Part shown: positions 21,128 to 34,348 of the stretch, in pieces
How positions within the stretch are numbered: position 1 is the stretch's first letter
Layout of the letters: every line of letters starts with the position of its first letter
Source: Skermania piniformis
GTDB taxonomy: Bacteria; Actinomycetota; Actinomycetes; Mycobacteriales; Mycobacteriaceae
DNA: 64,000 bases
Direction of reading: 5' to 3'
Assembly (NCBI RefSeq): GCF_019285775.1
Contig: NZ_CP079105.1
Span: 2,170,001 to 2,234,000, forward strand
Made by a program: the position numbers and the translations under genes
The notes under the pieces: generated by a model
Database searches by the model: none
What the model saw: only the letters and a program-made list of their open reading frames with translations
What the model was told of the DNA's origin: nothing

Positions 21128-22097
21128 GCGCCCGACCTGCCGCTGCAGCACCGAACGTGTGCCGACGGGTCGAGACGAACCGGACGACATCGGTTATCCA
21201 GTCGCGGTCGGTACGCAACGTCAGCACCGGCGCACCGCACCCGCGCAGCGCCGCGTCGACCTGATCGCGATGGCGTTGCGCCGCGGTCGCGAAATCGGCC
21301 TGTAGTTGGGGCGTGATGCTGAACTCACGGGTCCGGCCGGTCTCCGGATCGTGCAGGACCACGTCGCCCACGTCCGGCAGTTCCAGATCACGCGGATCGA
21401 GCACCTCGACCGCGAGCAGATCGTGCCGACCGGAGATCGCCCGCAGCGACCTCTCCCAGTCGATCGGGCCGAGGAAATCGCTGATGATCACGGCGAGGCC
21501 GCGCTTTCGCTGCGGCCGTCGTAACGACTCGATCGCCCCTTTGAGATCGCCGCGGGTACCGTCCGGCGCCGGCGCCGTGGTGGCCAGCGCCCGCAGCAAC
21601 GACTGTGCGTGGGTGCGCCCGCTCCGCGCCGGGATCCGCTTCAGTTGCGCACCGGTGGACACCACCGCGCCGATCCGATTCCCGCCGCCCAGGGTCAGAT
21701 GCGCTATTGCGGCGGTTGCGGCCACGACCAGATCGCGTTTCTCGCAGTCGGCGGTACCGAAATCCAGACTGGCCGACATGTCGGCGACGATCCACGTCTC
21801 GAGTTCACGATCGGCGATCATCTGCCGGACATGGGGGTGGGTGGTCCGCGCGGTGACCGACCAGTCCATCTGGCGAACATCGTCGCCCGGTTGATAGACC
21901 CGGGCATCACCCGGTTCGGAGCCCGGGCCGGGGATCAAACCCAAGTGGGCACCGTGCAAGACGCCGTCCAGCCGGCGCCGCACGGTCAGCTCGAGCGTTT
22001 TCAGCGCCGCCGCCAGGCGCGGGTCGTCCAGTTGGCCCGACCGGAACGACGGCGGCCCCGAGGTCGCGGGTGTCCGAGCCGCCTGCTCTCGGGTCAC
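21117..22097 (-). CDS. DUF58 domain protein (Rv1480-like)
   Basis: This protein of about 326 residues has a DUF58 domain: GLIPGPGSEPGDARVYQPGDDVRQMDWSVTART is the family hallmark, followed by a VWA-like fold (WIVADMSASLDFG, VIISDFLGPIDWERSLR). No strong membrane helix is visible. GTG 22097 overlaps the moxR stop (GTGA); the much longer open frame upstream is a shadow of moxR. DUF58 proteins act with MoxR and the VWA partner that flank it here. Confidence 0.9.
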   Translation of the reverse strand: MTREQAARTPATSGPPSFRSGQLDDPRLAAALKTLELTVRRRLDGVLHGAHLGLIPGPGSEPGDARVYQPGDDVRQMDWSVTARTTHPHVRQMIADRELETWIVADMSASLDFGTADCEKRDLVVAATAAIAHLTLGGGNRIGAVVSTGAQLKRIPARSGRTHAQSLLRALATTAPAPDGTRGDLKGAIESLRRPQRKRGLAVIISDFLGPIDWERSLRAISGRHDLLAVEVLDPRDLELPDVGDVVLHDPETGRTREFSITPQLQADFATAAQRHRDQVDAALRGCGAPVLTLRTDRDWITDVVRFVSTRRHTFGAAAAGRAPRQ

Positions 22098-23251
22098 TGC
22101 TGCGGCGCGGTGCCGGGCTGTGGGGGAACAGGTTGCGTCGCACCGGCACGCGCCGGCGGGGACGTCTGCTGCGGTTGCGGCGGATTGGCTTGCGCCGCAA
22201 CCTGCGGCAGGCCGACCGTCTGCAGAATCTTCGCGATGATGTCGTCCGGGGAGATCTCGTCGGCGAGAGCGTCGTAGGAGAGCACCAGCCGGTGCCGCAG
22301 CACGTCCGGGATCACCTCGAGCACGTCCTGCGGTACCACGTAGTCCCGACCCCGGACCAGCGCCAGGGCTCGAGCCGCTGCGATGATGCCGAGGCTGGCT
22401 CGCGGAGACGCACCGTAGGCCACCCAGGCGGCCACATCGTCGAGACCGAACTCGGCCGGCTTTCGAGTGGCCGCGATGACCCGGACTACGTAATCGACCA
22501 GAGCATGGTGCACGAACACGCCCGCAGCGATCTGCTGCAGCCGGACCATCTCGCCCGGCCCGAGCACCTGCTTGGCCTGCGGCGGGGTGACCCCCATCCG
22601 GTAGATGATCTCGCGCTCTTCCTCGACCGACGGGTAATCGACGAGCACCTTGAACAGGAAGCGGTCGCGCTGCGCTTCCGGCAGCGGGTACACGCCCTCG
22701 CTCTCGATCGGGTTCTGCGTCGCCATCACGAGGAACGGGTCGGGCATCGGGTAGGTCTTGCCACCGATCGACACGTGCCGCTCGGCCATCACCTCGAGCA
22801 GCGCGGACTGCACCTTGGCGGGCGCCCGGTTGATCTCGTCGGCGAGTACGAAGTTCGCCACGACCGGGCCCAGTTCGGTATCGAACTCCTCCCGGCCCTG
22901 CCGGTAGATCCGGGTACCGACCAGGTCGGTGGGCACCAGGTCGGGGGTGAACTGCACCCGGGAGAACGAACCGCCGACGACCTTCGCAAACGTCTCGACG
23001 GCCAACGTCTTCGCGATCCCGGGCACGCCCTCGAGCAGCACGTGCCCGCGCGCGAGCACGCCGATCAGCAACCGCTCGACCAGCCGGTCCTGACCGACGA
23101 TCACCCGCTTGACTTCGTAGATCGTCTGTTCGAGCGTCTTGACGTCGTCTTCCAGGCGGTACCGCGAACCCCCGGAATTCGATCCGGCCTGCCCGGACCC
23201 GGACTTCTGCGTCGACACGACACCGGCCTGGTCCGTCGAGGTCACCGGCAC
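22094..23251 (-). CDS. moxR1: MoxR-type AAA+ ATPase
   Basis: This 385-residue MoxR-family ATPase carries Walker A GVPGIAKT, Walker B VLADEINRAP, sensor 1 region VMATQNPIESEGVYPLPEAQRDRF and an arginine-finger helix. It has a low-complexity Ser/Gly N-terminus and a Pro/Gln-rich C-terminal tail. MoxR proteins are chaperone-like ATPases; in mycobacteria the orthologue is Rv1479. It starts the moxR-DUF58-VWA unit downstream of ripA. Confidence 0.93.
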   Translation of the reverse strand: MPVTSTDQAGVVSTQKSGSGQAGSNSGGSRYRLEDDVKTLEQTIYEVKRVIVGQDRLVERLLIGVLARGHVLLEGVPGIAKTLAVETFAKVVGGSFSRVQFTPDLVPTDLVGTRIYRQGREEFDTELGPVVANFVLADEINRAPAKVQSALLEVMAERHVSIGGKTYPMPDPFLVMATQNPIESEGVYPLPEAQRDRFLFKVLVDYPSVEEEREIIYRMGVTPPQAKQVLGPGEMVRLQQIAAGVFVHHALVDYVVRVIAATRKPAEFGLDDVAAWVAYGASPRASLGIIAAARALALVRGRDYVVPQDVLEVIPDVLRHRLVLSYDALADEISPDDIIAKILQTVGLPQVAAQANPPQPQQTSPPARAGATQPVPPQPGTAPQQ

Positions 23252-23381
23252 TCCCCACTTCCGCTTCAGCTTGCGCGTGGTTCCACGCAGAGCCCACTAT
23301 TCCAGGTCGCCGCGAACGGCGCCGCAACCGGGACCGTGTGGCGCCGCTACGCCGGCGGACGCGCTCGATTCCGCCGGAGAC

Positions 23382-24932
23382 TCACCAGTCGTCGATCATC
23401 CGGACCACGTACGGCATCAGCCCGCCCCACCGAACCGGCGACACCTTGACGACGTCGCCGGATTGCGGCGCCTCCAGCATCTGACCGTTGCCGAGGTAGA
23501 GCGCGACGTGTTCGCTGCCGCCCGAACCCCAGAAGAGCATGTCGCCGCGACGCATCTCGTCGACCGGATACTGGCTGCCGGCGGTGTACTGATATCCGCT
23601 GTAATGCGGCAGCGAGATGCCGACTCCGGCGAACGCGTAGACCATCAAGCCGGAGCAGTCGAAACCGGTCCGCTTGTAGTCGCCATAGCTGTCGGCAACG
23701 CCACCATCGCGGATACCGAGCGTGGGACCGTTCTCGTTGCCGCCGCCCCAGGAGTAACTGACACCCATCTGCGACATCGCCCGATCGATCACCGTCTCGA
23801 CCGCTTCGCTGCCGCTGACCACCGCCACACTCGACTGCGGCTTCTTACGCTGCCGGGTTCGGCCGGAGTCCGACCCGGACGTGTCGCTGCTGTCGGCGTA
23901 CTCGCTACTGTCGGAGTAGTCGCTGCTGTCGTCCTCGATCGCGGTGTGCGGCCGTTGCGCGGCGGCCAACGCTGCCGCCCGCTGCGTGGCGGCCTGGTCG
24001 GCGGCGACCCGGGCCGCCGCCTCGACCGCCGCTTGCCGGGCCGCCTCGGCAGCGGCTTGTGCGGCCGCCTCTTCGGCTCGCCGTTGGGCGTCCCAACTTT
24101 CGTAGGCCGCGCGTTGCCCGGCTAATCCGACCGCTGCCGACTTCGCCGCGGCGAGTTCGGTTTCGGCGCCCTCGCGCTGCTTCTCCAGCTCTGCCTTACG
24201 AGCCGCTTGCGCATCGGCGTCGGCGCGGGCGGCCGCAACCGCCTGCTCGGCTTCGCCCTTGCGGTCCTGCGCGGCCTGGGCCGCATCCACCGCGTCCGAC
24301 TCGGCCTTCCGCGCCGCCGAGTCCTTGTTGGCCTCTTCGGTGCGTGCTCGCTGCAATCGTTCGATCACCGCGTTGTGCCGGCGACTGAGCAGGTCCAGCA
24401 CCTGGGTCCGGTCGAACACGTCGTCCGGAGTGTTCGAGGTGACCAGCGCAGCCAGTGAGGCCGTGGTGTTTCCGTCCGTATAGGCACGCCGGGCCGCATT
24501 GTCGAACTTCGCCTGTGCGTCCCGGATCTGCGCGCCGGCCAGGTCGAGCGCCTGCCGACTCGCGAGGACCGCTGCTGCAGCCGCGTCGGCGACGTCCCGC
24601 GCGTTCTGCAGGTCGACCAGCGACTTGTTGACCTGTTCCCGTTTGGCTGCTACTGCATCGTCGAGCCGGCTCAGCTCCTGGCTGGTCGAGGCGACCTGGT
24701 TGACCAGCTCACCGACCCGGACGATCTGCGCGCTGACCGACGTTACGGCCTGGGCGAGTTCGCCGTCGGTGGGGTTGGGCGGCGGCGCGGGAACGCCGGT
24801 GCCGACGGCGGGTACTGCGAGCGCGATACCGATGGTGATCGCTACGCTGCTCAACGCCCTCCCAATCCGGAGCGGCGACACTACACCGGCACGTATGTGT
24901 ATCCCGTTCCGGCTCACACCGTTCTGTCCCAC
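23382..24932 (-). CDS. ripA: RipA-type NlpC/P60 peptidoglycan endopeptidase
   Basis: RipA cleaves the D-Glu/meso-DAP bond in peptidoglycan stems during cell separation. The 516-residue preprotein has a signal sequence (ALSSVAITIGIALAVPAVGTG), a long N-terminal coiled coil that covers and inhibits the active site in the zymogen, a charged Ser/Asp/Tyr linker, and a C-terminal NlpC/P60 domain. The catalytic Cys426 (GFDCSG), His475 (SEHVALYLG) and Glu487 are spaced 49 and 12 apart, exactly as Cys383, His432 and Glu444 in M. tuberculosis RipA. GTG 24932 is chosen for GAGGGAGAA upstream. No RipB paralogue follows. Confidence 0.93.
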   Translation of the reverse strand: MGQNGVSRNGIHIRAGVVSPLRIGRALSSVAITIGIALAVPAVGTGVPAPPPNPTDGELAQAVTSVSAQIVRVGELVNQVASTSQELSRLDDAVAAKREQVNKSLVDLQNARDVADAAAAAVLASRQALDLAGAQIRDAQAKFDNAARRAYTDGNTTASLAALVTSNTPDDVFDRTQVLDLLSRRHNAVIERLQRARTEEANKDSAARKAESDAVDAAQAAQDRKGEAEQAVAAARADADAQAARKAELEKQREGAETELAAAKSAAVGLAGQRAAYESWDAQRRAEEAAAQAAAEAARQAAVEAAARVAADQAATQRAAALAAAQRPHTAIEDDSSDYSDSSEYADSSDTSGSDSGRTRQRKKPQSSVAVVSGSEAVETVIDRAMSQMGVSYSWGGGNENGPTLGIRDGGVADSYGDYKRTGFDCSGLMVYAFAGVGISLPHYSGYQYTAGSQYPVDEMRRGDMLFWGSGGSEHVALYLGNGQMLEAPQSGDVVKVSPVRWGGLMPYVVRMIDDW

Positions 24933-25242
24933 GTAGTTCTCCCTCGGTAGCACGACCAAGAGAGGAAGGACGCGTCACAGGTCCCGACTCGCCCGATGAG
25001 CGCACTCGAACACCTCCAAACTCATCAGTAACAAATGTATAAATGCAGCTCCCTGTAACACTTCTTCCCCAAGAGTGTCAGGAGTAACCGTACGTCACAT
25101 TGCTCCCATTGGAAAATGGTTGGCGTAAATAGCATCGGTGTAATTTGGGTCGCTACCTGCGACGATGCCGGCAAAACAAGGAAACCGCAGGAAAAGGGGC
25201 AATTACCCGCGTGGAATTACCGCGATGGAGTTCGCGGTGAAA
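24933..25242 (-). other. Non-coding leader upstream of ripA
   Basis: This 310-bp region is clearly less GC-rich than its surroundings and holds no convincing gene. On the ripA strand it contains several GTnAC-type hexamers (GTGACGTACGGTTAC near 25085-25100, GTTAC, CCTGTGACGCG near 24975), which recall the loose direct repeats bound by MtrA before ripA in mycobacteria. It shows no recognisable c-di-AMP (ydaO) riboswitch, which precedes some NlpC/P60 genes elsewhere. Confidence 0.45.
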
Positions 25243-25746
25243 TCAGCTCGCCCGAGAGCGCGCGCGACCGGCTTTGACCAGATACAGCCCGGCAACCAGA
25301 AACGCGGTACAGGCCAGCATCAGGCAGGTGATCGCCGTCCAGGACACGTACGGCGTCTCCAGGTCGTCGACGAACCGCTGCGCCGCCACGACCGATTCGC
25401 CCCCGGTGTACTTGGCCGCGTCCTCGGCGCCCTCCAGCCGCACCCGGCTGATCGAATCGCTGTAGGTGCCGACCCAGTCCGGGCTCAGCACCAGGACCGT
25501 CCCGTGTTCGGTCCGACCGACATCGGTGGCGAGATCGCGCAACTGCGAGTCGTGCCGGGGGTTCTTGTCGATCACGACGATGCTCAGCGACAGCCCGTCG
25601 GCCCGCGCCCGATCGGCGATCTGCACCAGTTCGTCGTCCACGTCGGCCGGAGCGGACACGTGATCGTCACGAACTCCGGCCAGCACCGCGTCGAGATCGA
25701 CATCCGATGGCAGGTCGGTAGCGAACGGAACCGAGGTGCGATACAC
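25243..25746 (-). CDS. Rv1476-like single-pass membrane protein
   Basis: This 167-residue protein has a soluble N-terminal domain (about 1-115; LSIVVIDKNPRHDSQLRDLATDVG, VLVLSPDWVGTYSDSISRVRLE) that resembles a TPM/Rossmann-like fold, and one C-terminal transmembrane helix (WTAITCLMLACTAFLVAGLYLV). It corresponds to Rv1476 between ripA and acn. The function is unknown. The GTG start (25746) lies about 185 bases from the divergent acn gene, so the two share a regulatory region. Confidence 0.85.
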   Translation of the reverse strand: MYRTSVPFATDLPSDVDLDAVLAGVRDDHVSAPADVDDELVQIADRARADGLSLSIVVIDKNPRHDSQLRDLATDVGRTEHGTVLVLSPDWVGTYSDSISRVRLEGAEDAAKYTGGESVVAAQRFVDDLETPYVSWTAITCLMLACTAFLVAGLYLVKAGRARSRAS

Positions 25747-25759
25747 GAAAGCACACTAA

Positions 25760-28750
<2,991 letters not shown>

Positions 28751-28764
28751 CGCGGCGACGGGAC

Positions 28765-28798
28765 GGGCGCCCACCGGGATCGGTCCCGGTGGGCGCCC
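28765..28798 (+). terminator. Intrinsic terminator between acn and its regulator
   Basis: A perfect 15-bp inverted repeat (GGGCGCCCACCGGGA and its complement) with a 4-base loop TCGG starts 14 bases beyond the acn stop and is followed by a T-containing stretch (GGTTTCTTTC). It should limit readthrough from acn into the TetR gene. Confidence 0.75.
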
Positions 28799-28826
28799 AC
28801 CGGTTTCTTTCAGCAGAGGGGGTAGT

Positions 28827-29393
28827 GTGCCGAAGGTCAGCGACCAGCACCTGGCCGCCCGCAAGGGGCAAATTCTCGACGGGGCCCGGCACTGCTTCGC
28901 CCAGTACGGTTACGAGGGCGCCACGGTCCGTCGGCTCGAGGAAGCCACCGGCCTGTCCCGGGGAGCCATCTTCCATCATTTTCGCGACAAGGACGCGCTG
29001 TTCCTCGCGCTCTGCCACGAAGACGCACAGCGGATGGCCGAGGTAGCCGCCGAGCAAGGCCTGGTCCAGGTGATGCGCGACATGCTTGCCCGGCCGGAGG
29101 AATTCAACTGGCTCGGTACCCGACTGGAGATCGCCCGACGGCTGCGCACCGACCCGGAGTTCCGAGCCGGTTGGAGCCAACGCTCGGCCGAGCTGACCGC
29201 CGCCACCCTGGCTCGGTTGGAGCGGCGCAAGGCAGCCGGCCGGTTGCGCGACGATGTGCCGACCGACGTGCTGCTCGGCTACCTCGACCTGGTCCTCGAC
29301 GGCCTGATCGCGCGAATCGCATCCGGCCATGCCGACGACAACCTGTCCGGCGTACTCGACCTGGTCGAGGCCTCGGTGCGCCGGAAAAGCTGA
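28827..29393 (+). CDS. acnR: AcnR-like TetR repressor of aconitase
   Basis: This 188-residue TetR-family regulator has an N-terminal HTH (GARHCFAQYGYEGATVRRLEEATGLSRGAIFHHFRDKDALF) and an all-helical ligand domain. It matches the position and N-terminus of AcnR and Rv1474c directly downstream of acn. In C. glutamicum AcnR represses acn in response to citrate and Mg2+ (recalled from the family). A matching operator is present upstream of acn. GTG 28827 has AGAGGGGG upstream. A hairpin after the gene probably ends the transcript. Confidence 0.88.
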   Translation: MPKVSDQHLAARKGQILDGARHCFAQYGYEGATVRRLEEATGLSRGAIFHHFRDKDALFLALCHEDAQRMAEVAAEQGLVQVMRDMLARPEEFNWLGTRLEIARRLRTDPEFRAGWSQRSAELTAATLARLERRKAAGRLRDDVPTDVLLGYLDLVLDGLIARIASGHADDNLSGVLDLVEASVRRKS

Positions 29394-29413
29394 CCACGCA
29401 ACAGAATTGGGAA

Positions 29414-29447
29414 AACTCCGGCGGGTGTTGCATACACCACCGGAGTT
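29414..29447 (+). terminator. Hairpin terminator after acnR
   Basis: AACTCCGG at 29414-29421 pairs with CCGGAGTT at 29440-29447, and inner GGTGT/ACACC pairs extend the stem. The 3' side is followed by TCTCTC rather than a long T-run, so it is a weak-to-moderate intrinsic terminator. Confidence 0.5.
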
Positions 29448-29622
29448 CTCTCGGCCGCCCACGCAACCACAAACGACATGCGGTCGACGAGACGGAGTTG
29501 TTCGATTTTCACCGCTCAACCGGCGGGAGCACCAGCGCACGATGTGGGTGCGGACCGTGGCCTCGGTCTATGCGGAGCTATAGCCCCGGGCCGTGCGGCG
29601 ACTGGACTGGTCTGCGTCCCGA

Positions 29623-29841
29623 TCAGGAAGCTTTGCGCCGGTTCGGTCCACCACGTCCGCGCATCTGAACGTCGGACTCGACGAGCACGTTGTGAATAAA
29701 TCCGTATGAGCGACCGGTGGACTTCGCCAACGAACGAATGCTGGCGCCTGCCTCGTACTGACTTCGCAGTGTGCTCTGCAGCTTGTCCCGAGTGGTACCG
29801 GTTACTCTGACACCTTTGGAGATTCCCGACGATTCCATCAC
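29623..29841 (-). CDS. Small helix-turn-helix DNA-binding protein
   Basis: This 72-residue basic protein has a single HTH: TTRDKLQSTLRSQYEAG, then ASIRSLAKSTGRSYGFIHNVL, ending with an Arg-rich MRGRGGPNRRKAS tail. Small proteins with this SIRxLAxxTGRSYGFxHxxL signature are widespread in actinobacteria and are presumed transcriptional regulators, but no target is known to me. It starts at 29841 (or Met2) inside a locally AT-rich stretch and stands alone between acnR and the ABC-F gene. Confidence 0.75.
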   Translation of the reverse strand: MMESSGISKGVRVTGTTRDKLQSTLRSQYEAGASIRSLAKSTGRSYGFIHNVLVESDVQMRGRGGPNRRKAS

Positions 29842-29941
29842 TATCTAGCCTTCCCGACCCAACCTCTAACAACATCACCAGGCTAAAGCACCTGTTGAAT
29901 TCAGAGCAAGAATATTCGAGAAAAAGACTATTGGTGTGTCT

Positions 29942-31570
<1,629 letters not shown>

Positions 31571-31663
31571 AATCGATTCTCCTCGGTGCAGGGCTGACGG
31601 ACACGGCCGAGACCGGCCCGGCGTAAAGAACTCCCGATTCTACAGTGCGCTAACGTTCGAGCC

Positions 31664-32428
31664 ATGACACGTGATCTCGAAGGTCGGTCCGCCCTGGTCA
31701 CCGGCGCCAGCCAAGGTATCGGACGAGCGATCGCAACCGAACTGCTCGCCCGGGGGGCGAACGTGCTGATCACTGCGCGCAAGCCCGAGCCGCTGGCTGC
31801 AGCCGCCGACGAGCTGACGGCGCTCGGGCACGGCGGCAGCGTGCTGACCTACGCCGGAAACACCGGCGAACCGGAGAGCCGGAGCGGCGCGGTCGGGCTG
31901 GCGATGGAGCAGTTCGGCCGACTCGACATCTTGATCAACAATACCGGCGTCAACCCGGTGTACGGCCCACTGATGGAGGCCGACCTCGGCGGGGTGCGCA
32001 AGATCTTCGAGATCAACGTGGTCGCGACACTCGGTTACACCCAGGAGGCGTATCGCGCCTGGATGGGGGAACACGGCGGCTCCATCGTCAACCTGGCCAG
32101 CGTGTCCGGCCTTCGGTCGAGCGGTGCGATCGCCGCCTACGGCGGCTCGAAGGCGGCGCTGATCCGCCTGACCGAGGAGCTGGCTTGGCAGCTGGCGCCG
32201 AAGATCCGGGTGAATGCGGTGGCTCCGGCCGTGGTGAAGACGAAGATGTCCTCCGCGCTCTATTCCGACGACGAGGTCGCGGCGACCAAGTCGTATCCGA
32301 TGGGTCGGCTCGGCAACCCCGAGGACGTCGCGCAGGTCGTCGGCTTCCTGGTATCCGACCAGGCCGGCTGGATCACCGGCGAGACGGTTCGGGTGGACGG
32401 CGGCCTGCTCGCTACCGGCGGTCTCTGA
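31664..32428 (+). CDS. FabG-like SDR oxidoreductase
   Basis: This 254-residue classical SDR has TGASQGIG at the cofactor site, NNTGVN, the catalytic Ser in LASVSGLRS, and YGGSK for Tyr-x3-Lys. The C-terminal part PMGRLGNPEDVAQVVGFLVSDQAGWITGETVRVDGG is typical of FabG-like enzymes of uncertain substrate. It starts at ATG 31664 and is followed by the lycopene-cyclase-like gene after 28 bases, so they may be co-transcribed. Confidence 0.88.
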   Translation: MTRDLEGRSALVTGASQGIGRAIATELLARGANVLITARKPEPLAAAADELTALGHGGSVLTYAGNTGEPESRSGAVGLAMEQFGRLDILINNTGVNPVYGPLMEADLGGVRKIFEINVVATLGYTQEAYRAWMGEHGGSIVNLASVSGLRSSGAIAAYGGSKAALIRLTEELAWQLAPKIRVNAVAPAVVKTKMSSALYSDDEVAATKSYPMGRLGNPEDVAQVVGFLVSDQAGWITGETVRVDGGLLATGGL

Positions 32429-32456
32429 CCACGGCGCGCCGGGTCGGTATCGCCCG

Positions 32457-33539
32457 ATGTACGACGTCGCCATCGCCGGTCTCGGTCCGGCCGGGCGGGC
32501 GCTGGCGCACCGCTGCGCTGTGCACGGTTTGCGGGTGCTCGCGATCGATCCCCATCCGGACCGCGCCTGGGCGCCGACCTACGGCGCATGGACCGACGAA
32601 CTGCCAAGCTGGTTGCCGGACGTGGCCGCAGCCCGCGTCGCCGAACCCGCGGCGTTCACCGTCCGGCTGCATCGGCTCGCCCGCGAGTATCAGGTGTTCG
32701 ACAACGCCGCACTGCGGCCGGCACTGAACCTGACCGGGGTCACCGTGCGGGCGGCGCACCTCGACGGCCTCGGCCCGCTGGCCGACCAGGCGAGAATCGT
32801 GATCGATGCCCGGGGAGCGATCGGTGGTGCGGCGGAACAAACCGCCTACGGCCTGGTGCTGCCCCGATCGGTTGCCGCCCCGGCGCTCGACGGTGCCGCT
32901 GCCTGGTTCATGGACTGGCGTGCCGACAACGGCACCGCTCCGGGCGATCCGCCGTCGTTCCTGTACGCCGTGCCTACCGGCCCGGACACCATGCTGCTCG
33001 AGGAGACCTGTCTGGTCGGTCGACCGGCGCTGGACCTCTCGATTCTGGCCGATCGGCTCACGACCCGATTGGCTGCGCGCGGCGTCGCCGGCAGCGACGG
33101 CCGGGTCGAGCGAGTGCGGTTTCCGGTCGACGCGCCGCGGCGGCGGGGCGCATTCGGTGCGCGGGGCGGATTCGTCCACCCGGGAACCGGCTACAGCGTC
33201 GCCGCCGCGCTGGCCGCAGCCGACCCGGTCGCTGCGGCACTGGCGCAGAGCCGAGCCACGGACCGGACACTCGTGGATCGGGCACTCTGGTCGTATCGAG
33301 CGCGGGCCGTGCACCGGTTGCGCCGGCTGGGTCTGCGCAGCTTGCTGGAGCTGGCGCCCGAGCAGGTCGTACCGTTCTTCGCCGCCTTTCTCGACCTCCC
33401 GATCGCCCGTCAGCGTGCCTATCTGTCCGGCCGCCACGACCTCGTCGGCGTGCTGACCGCAATGGTCACGCTGGCTCGTTCGCTTCCGCCGGACCTGCTG
33501 CGGGTGCTCGCCAGATCGGCCTCGCTGGGACAAGATTGA
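32457..33539 (+). CDS. crtL: CrtL-type lycopene cyclase-like flavoprotein
   Basis: This 360-residue protein is of the plant/cyanobacterial-type lycopene cyclase family. The N-terminal dinucleotide fold is VAIAGLGPAGRALAHRC; the central segment FLYAVPTGPDTMLLEETCLVGRPAL and the late motif GAFGARGGFVHPGTGYSVA are characteristic. It would cyclise one or both ends of lycopene. CrtL-type cyclases occur in Rhodococcus and relatives and act as monocyclases there (recalled). No other carotenoid gene lies in the window. The Ku gene follows 4 bases later. Confidence 0.82.
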   Translation: MYDVAIAGLGPAGRALAHRCAVHGLRVLAIDPHPDRAWAPTYGAWTDELPSWLPDVAAARVAEPAAFTVRLHRLAREYQVFDNAALRPALNLTGVTVRAAHLDGLGPLADQARIVIDARGAIGGAAEQTAYGLVLPRSVAAPALDGAAAWFMDWRADNGTAPGDPPSFLYAVPTGPDTMLLEETCLVGRPALDLSILADRLTTRLAARGVAGSDGRVERVRFPVDAPRRRGAFGARGGFVHPGTGYSVAAALAAADPVAAALAQSRATDRTLVDRALWSYRARAVHRLRRLGLRSLLELAPEQVVPFFAAFLDLPIARQRAYLSGRHDLVGVLTAMVTLARSLPPDLLRVLARSASLGQD

Positions 33540-33543
33540 ACTC

Positions 33544-34338
33544 ATGAGGTCCATCTGGAAAGGCTCGATCGCCTTCGGGCTGGTCAACGTGCCGGTGAAG
33601 GTCTACACCGCGACCGAGGACCACGACATCCACTTCCACCAGGTGCACGCCAAGGACGGCGGCCGGATCAAGTATCACCGGGTGTGCACGGTATGCGGCA
33701 ATACCGTGCAGTACGCCGACATCGACAAGGCGTACGAGTCACCGGAAGGTGCGCGGGTGATTCTCACCGACGCCGACTTCGACAAGCTTCCGGCAGCGGA
33801 GAAGCACGAGATCCCGGTGTTGCAGTTCGTTCCCAACGAACAACTGGACCCGATCCTGCTGGACAAGAGCTACTACCTCGAGCCCGACTCGACCACCCCC
33901 AAGGCCTATGTGCTGCTGGCGGCAACCCTGGAGAAGATCGACCAGGTCGCGCTGGTGCATTTCACCCTCCGGCAGAAGACACGGCTGGCCGCACTGCGGG
34001 TGCGCAACGGAGTGCTGGTGCTGCAGACGTTGCTCTGGCCGGACGAGGTGCGCGCCGCGGAGTTCGACGTACTCGACGATGTCGCGGCCCCCGGCCCGCG
34101 GGAATTGGCGATGGCCGAAACCCTGGTCGCGAGCATGAGCGGCGATTTCGACCCGAGCGAGTACACCGACGACTATCAGATCCAGCTGCGCAAGATACTG
34201 GACGAGACCATCGCCGCCGGCGGCGACAAAGTTGTCGCGCTCGACGAGCCGGCCAAAGAGGTCGAGGACGCCGACGTGGTCGACCTGGTCGCGGCGTTGC
34301 AGCGCAGCGTCGAGGCGGCCGGGCGGAAGGGAGCGTAG
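33544..34338 (+). CDS. ku: Ku homodimeric DNA end-binding protein
   Basis: Bacterial Ku binds double-strand break ends and recruits LigD in non-homologous end joining. The 264-residue protein covers the beta-barrel core and ring (MRSIWKGSIAFGLVNVPVKVYTATED, KYHRVCTVCGNTVQYADIDKAYE, YYLEPD, VHFTLRQKTRLAALRVRNGVLVLQTLLWPDEVR) with a short C-terminal helix. The length is close to mycobacterial Ku, without an extended Lys-rich tail. LigD is not in this window. It is immediately downstream of the cyclase gene. Confidence 0.96.
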   Translation: MRSIWKGSIAFGLVNVPVKVYTATEDHDIHFHQVHAKDGGRIKYHRVCTVCGNTVQYADIDKAYESPEGARVILTDADFDKLPAAEKHEIPVLQFVPNEQLDPILLDKSYYLEPDSTTPKAYVLLAATLEKIDQVALVHFTLRQKTRLAALRVRNGVLVLQTLLWPDEVRAAEFDVLDDVAAPGPRELAMAETLVASMSGDFDPSEYTDDYQIQLRKILDETIAAGGDKVVALDEPAKEVEDADVVDLVAALQRSVEAAGRKGA

Positions 34339-34348
34339 CGTCACCGAT

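Noticed and set aside
24933-25242. Possible c-di-AMP (ydaO) riboswitch before ripA
   Set aside because: The conserved elements of that riboswitch could not be found on the ripA strand.
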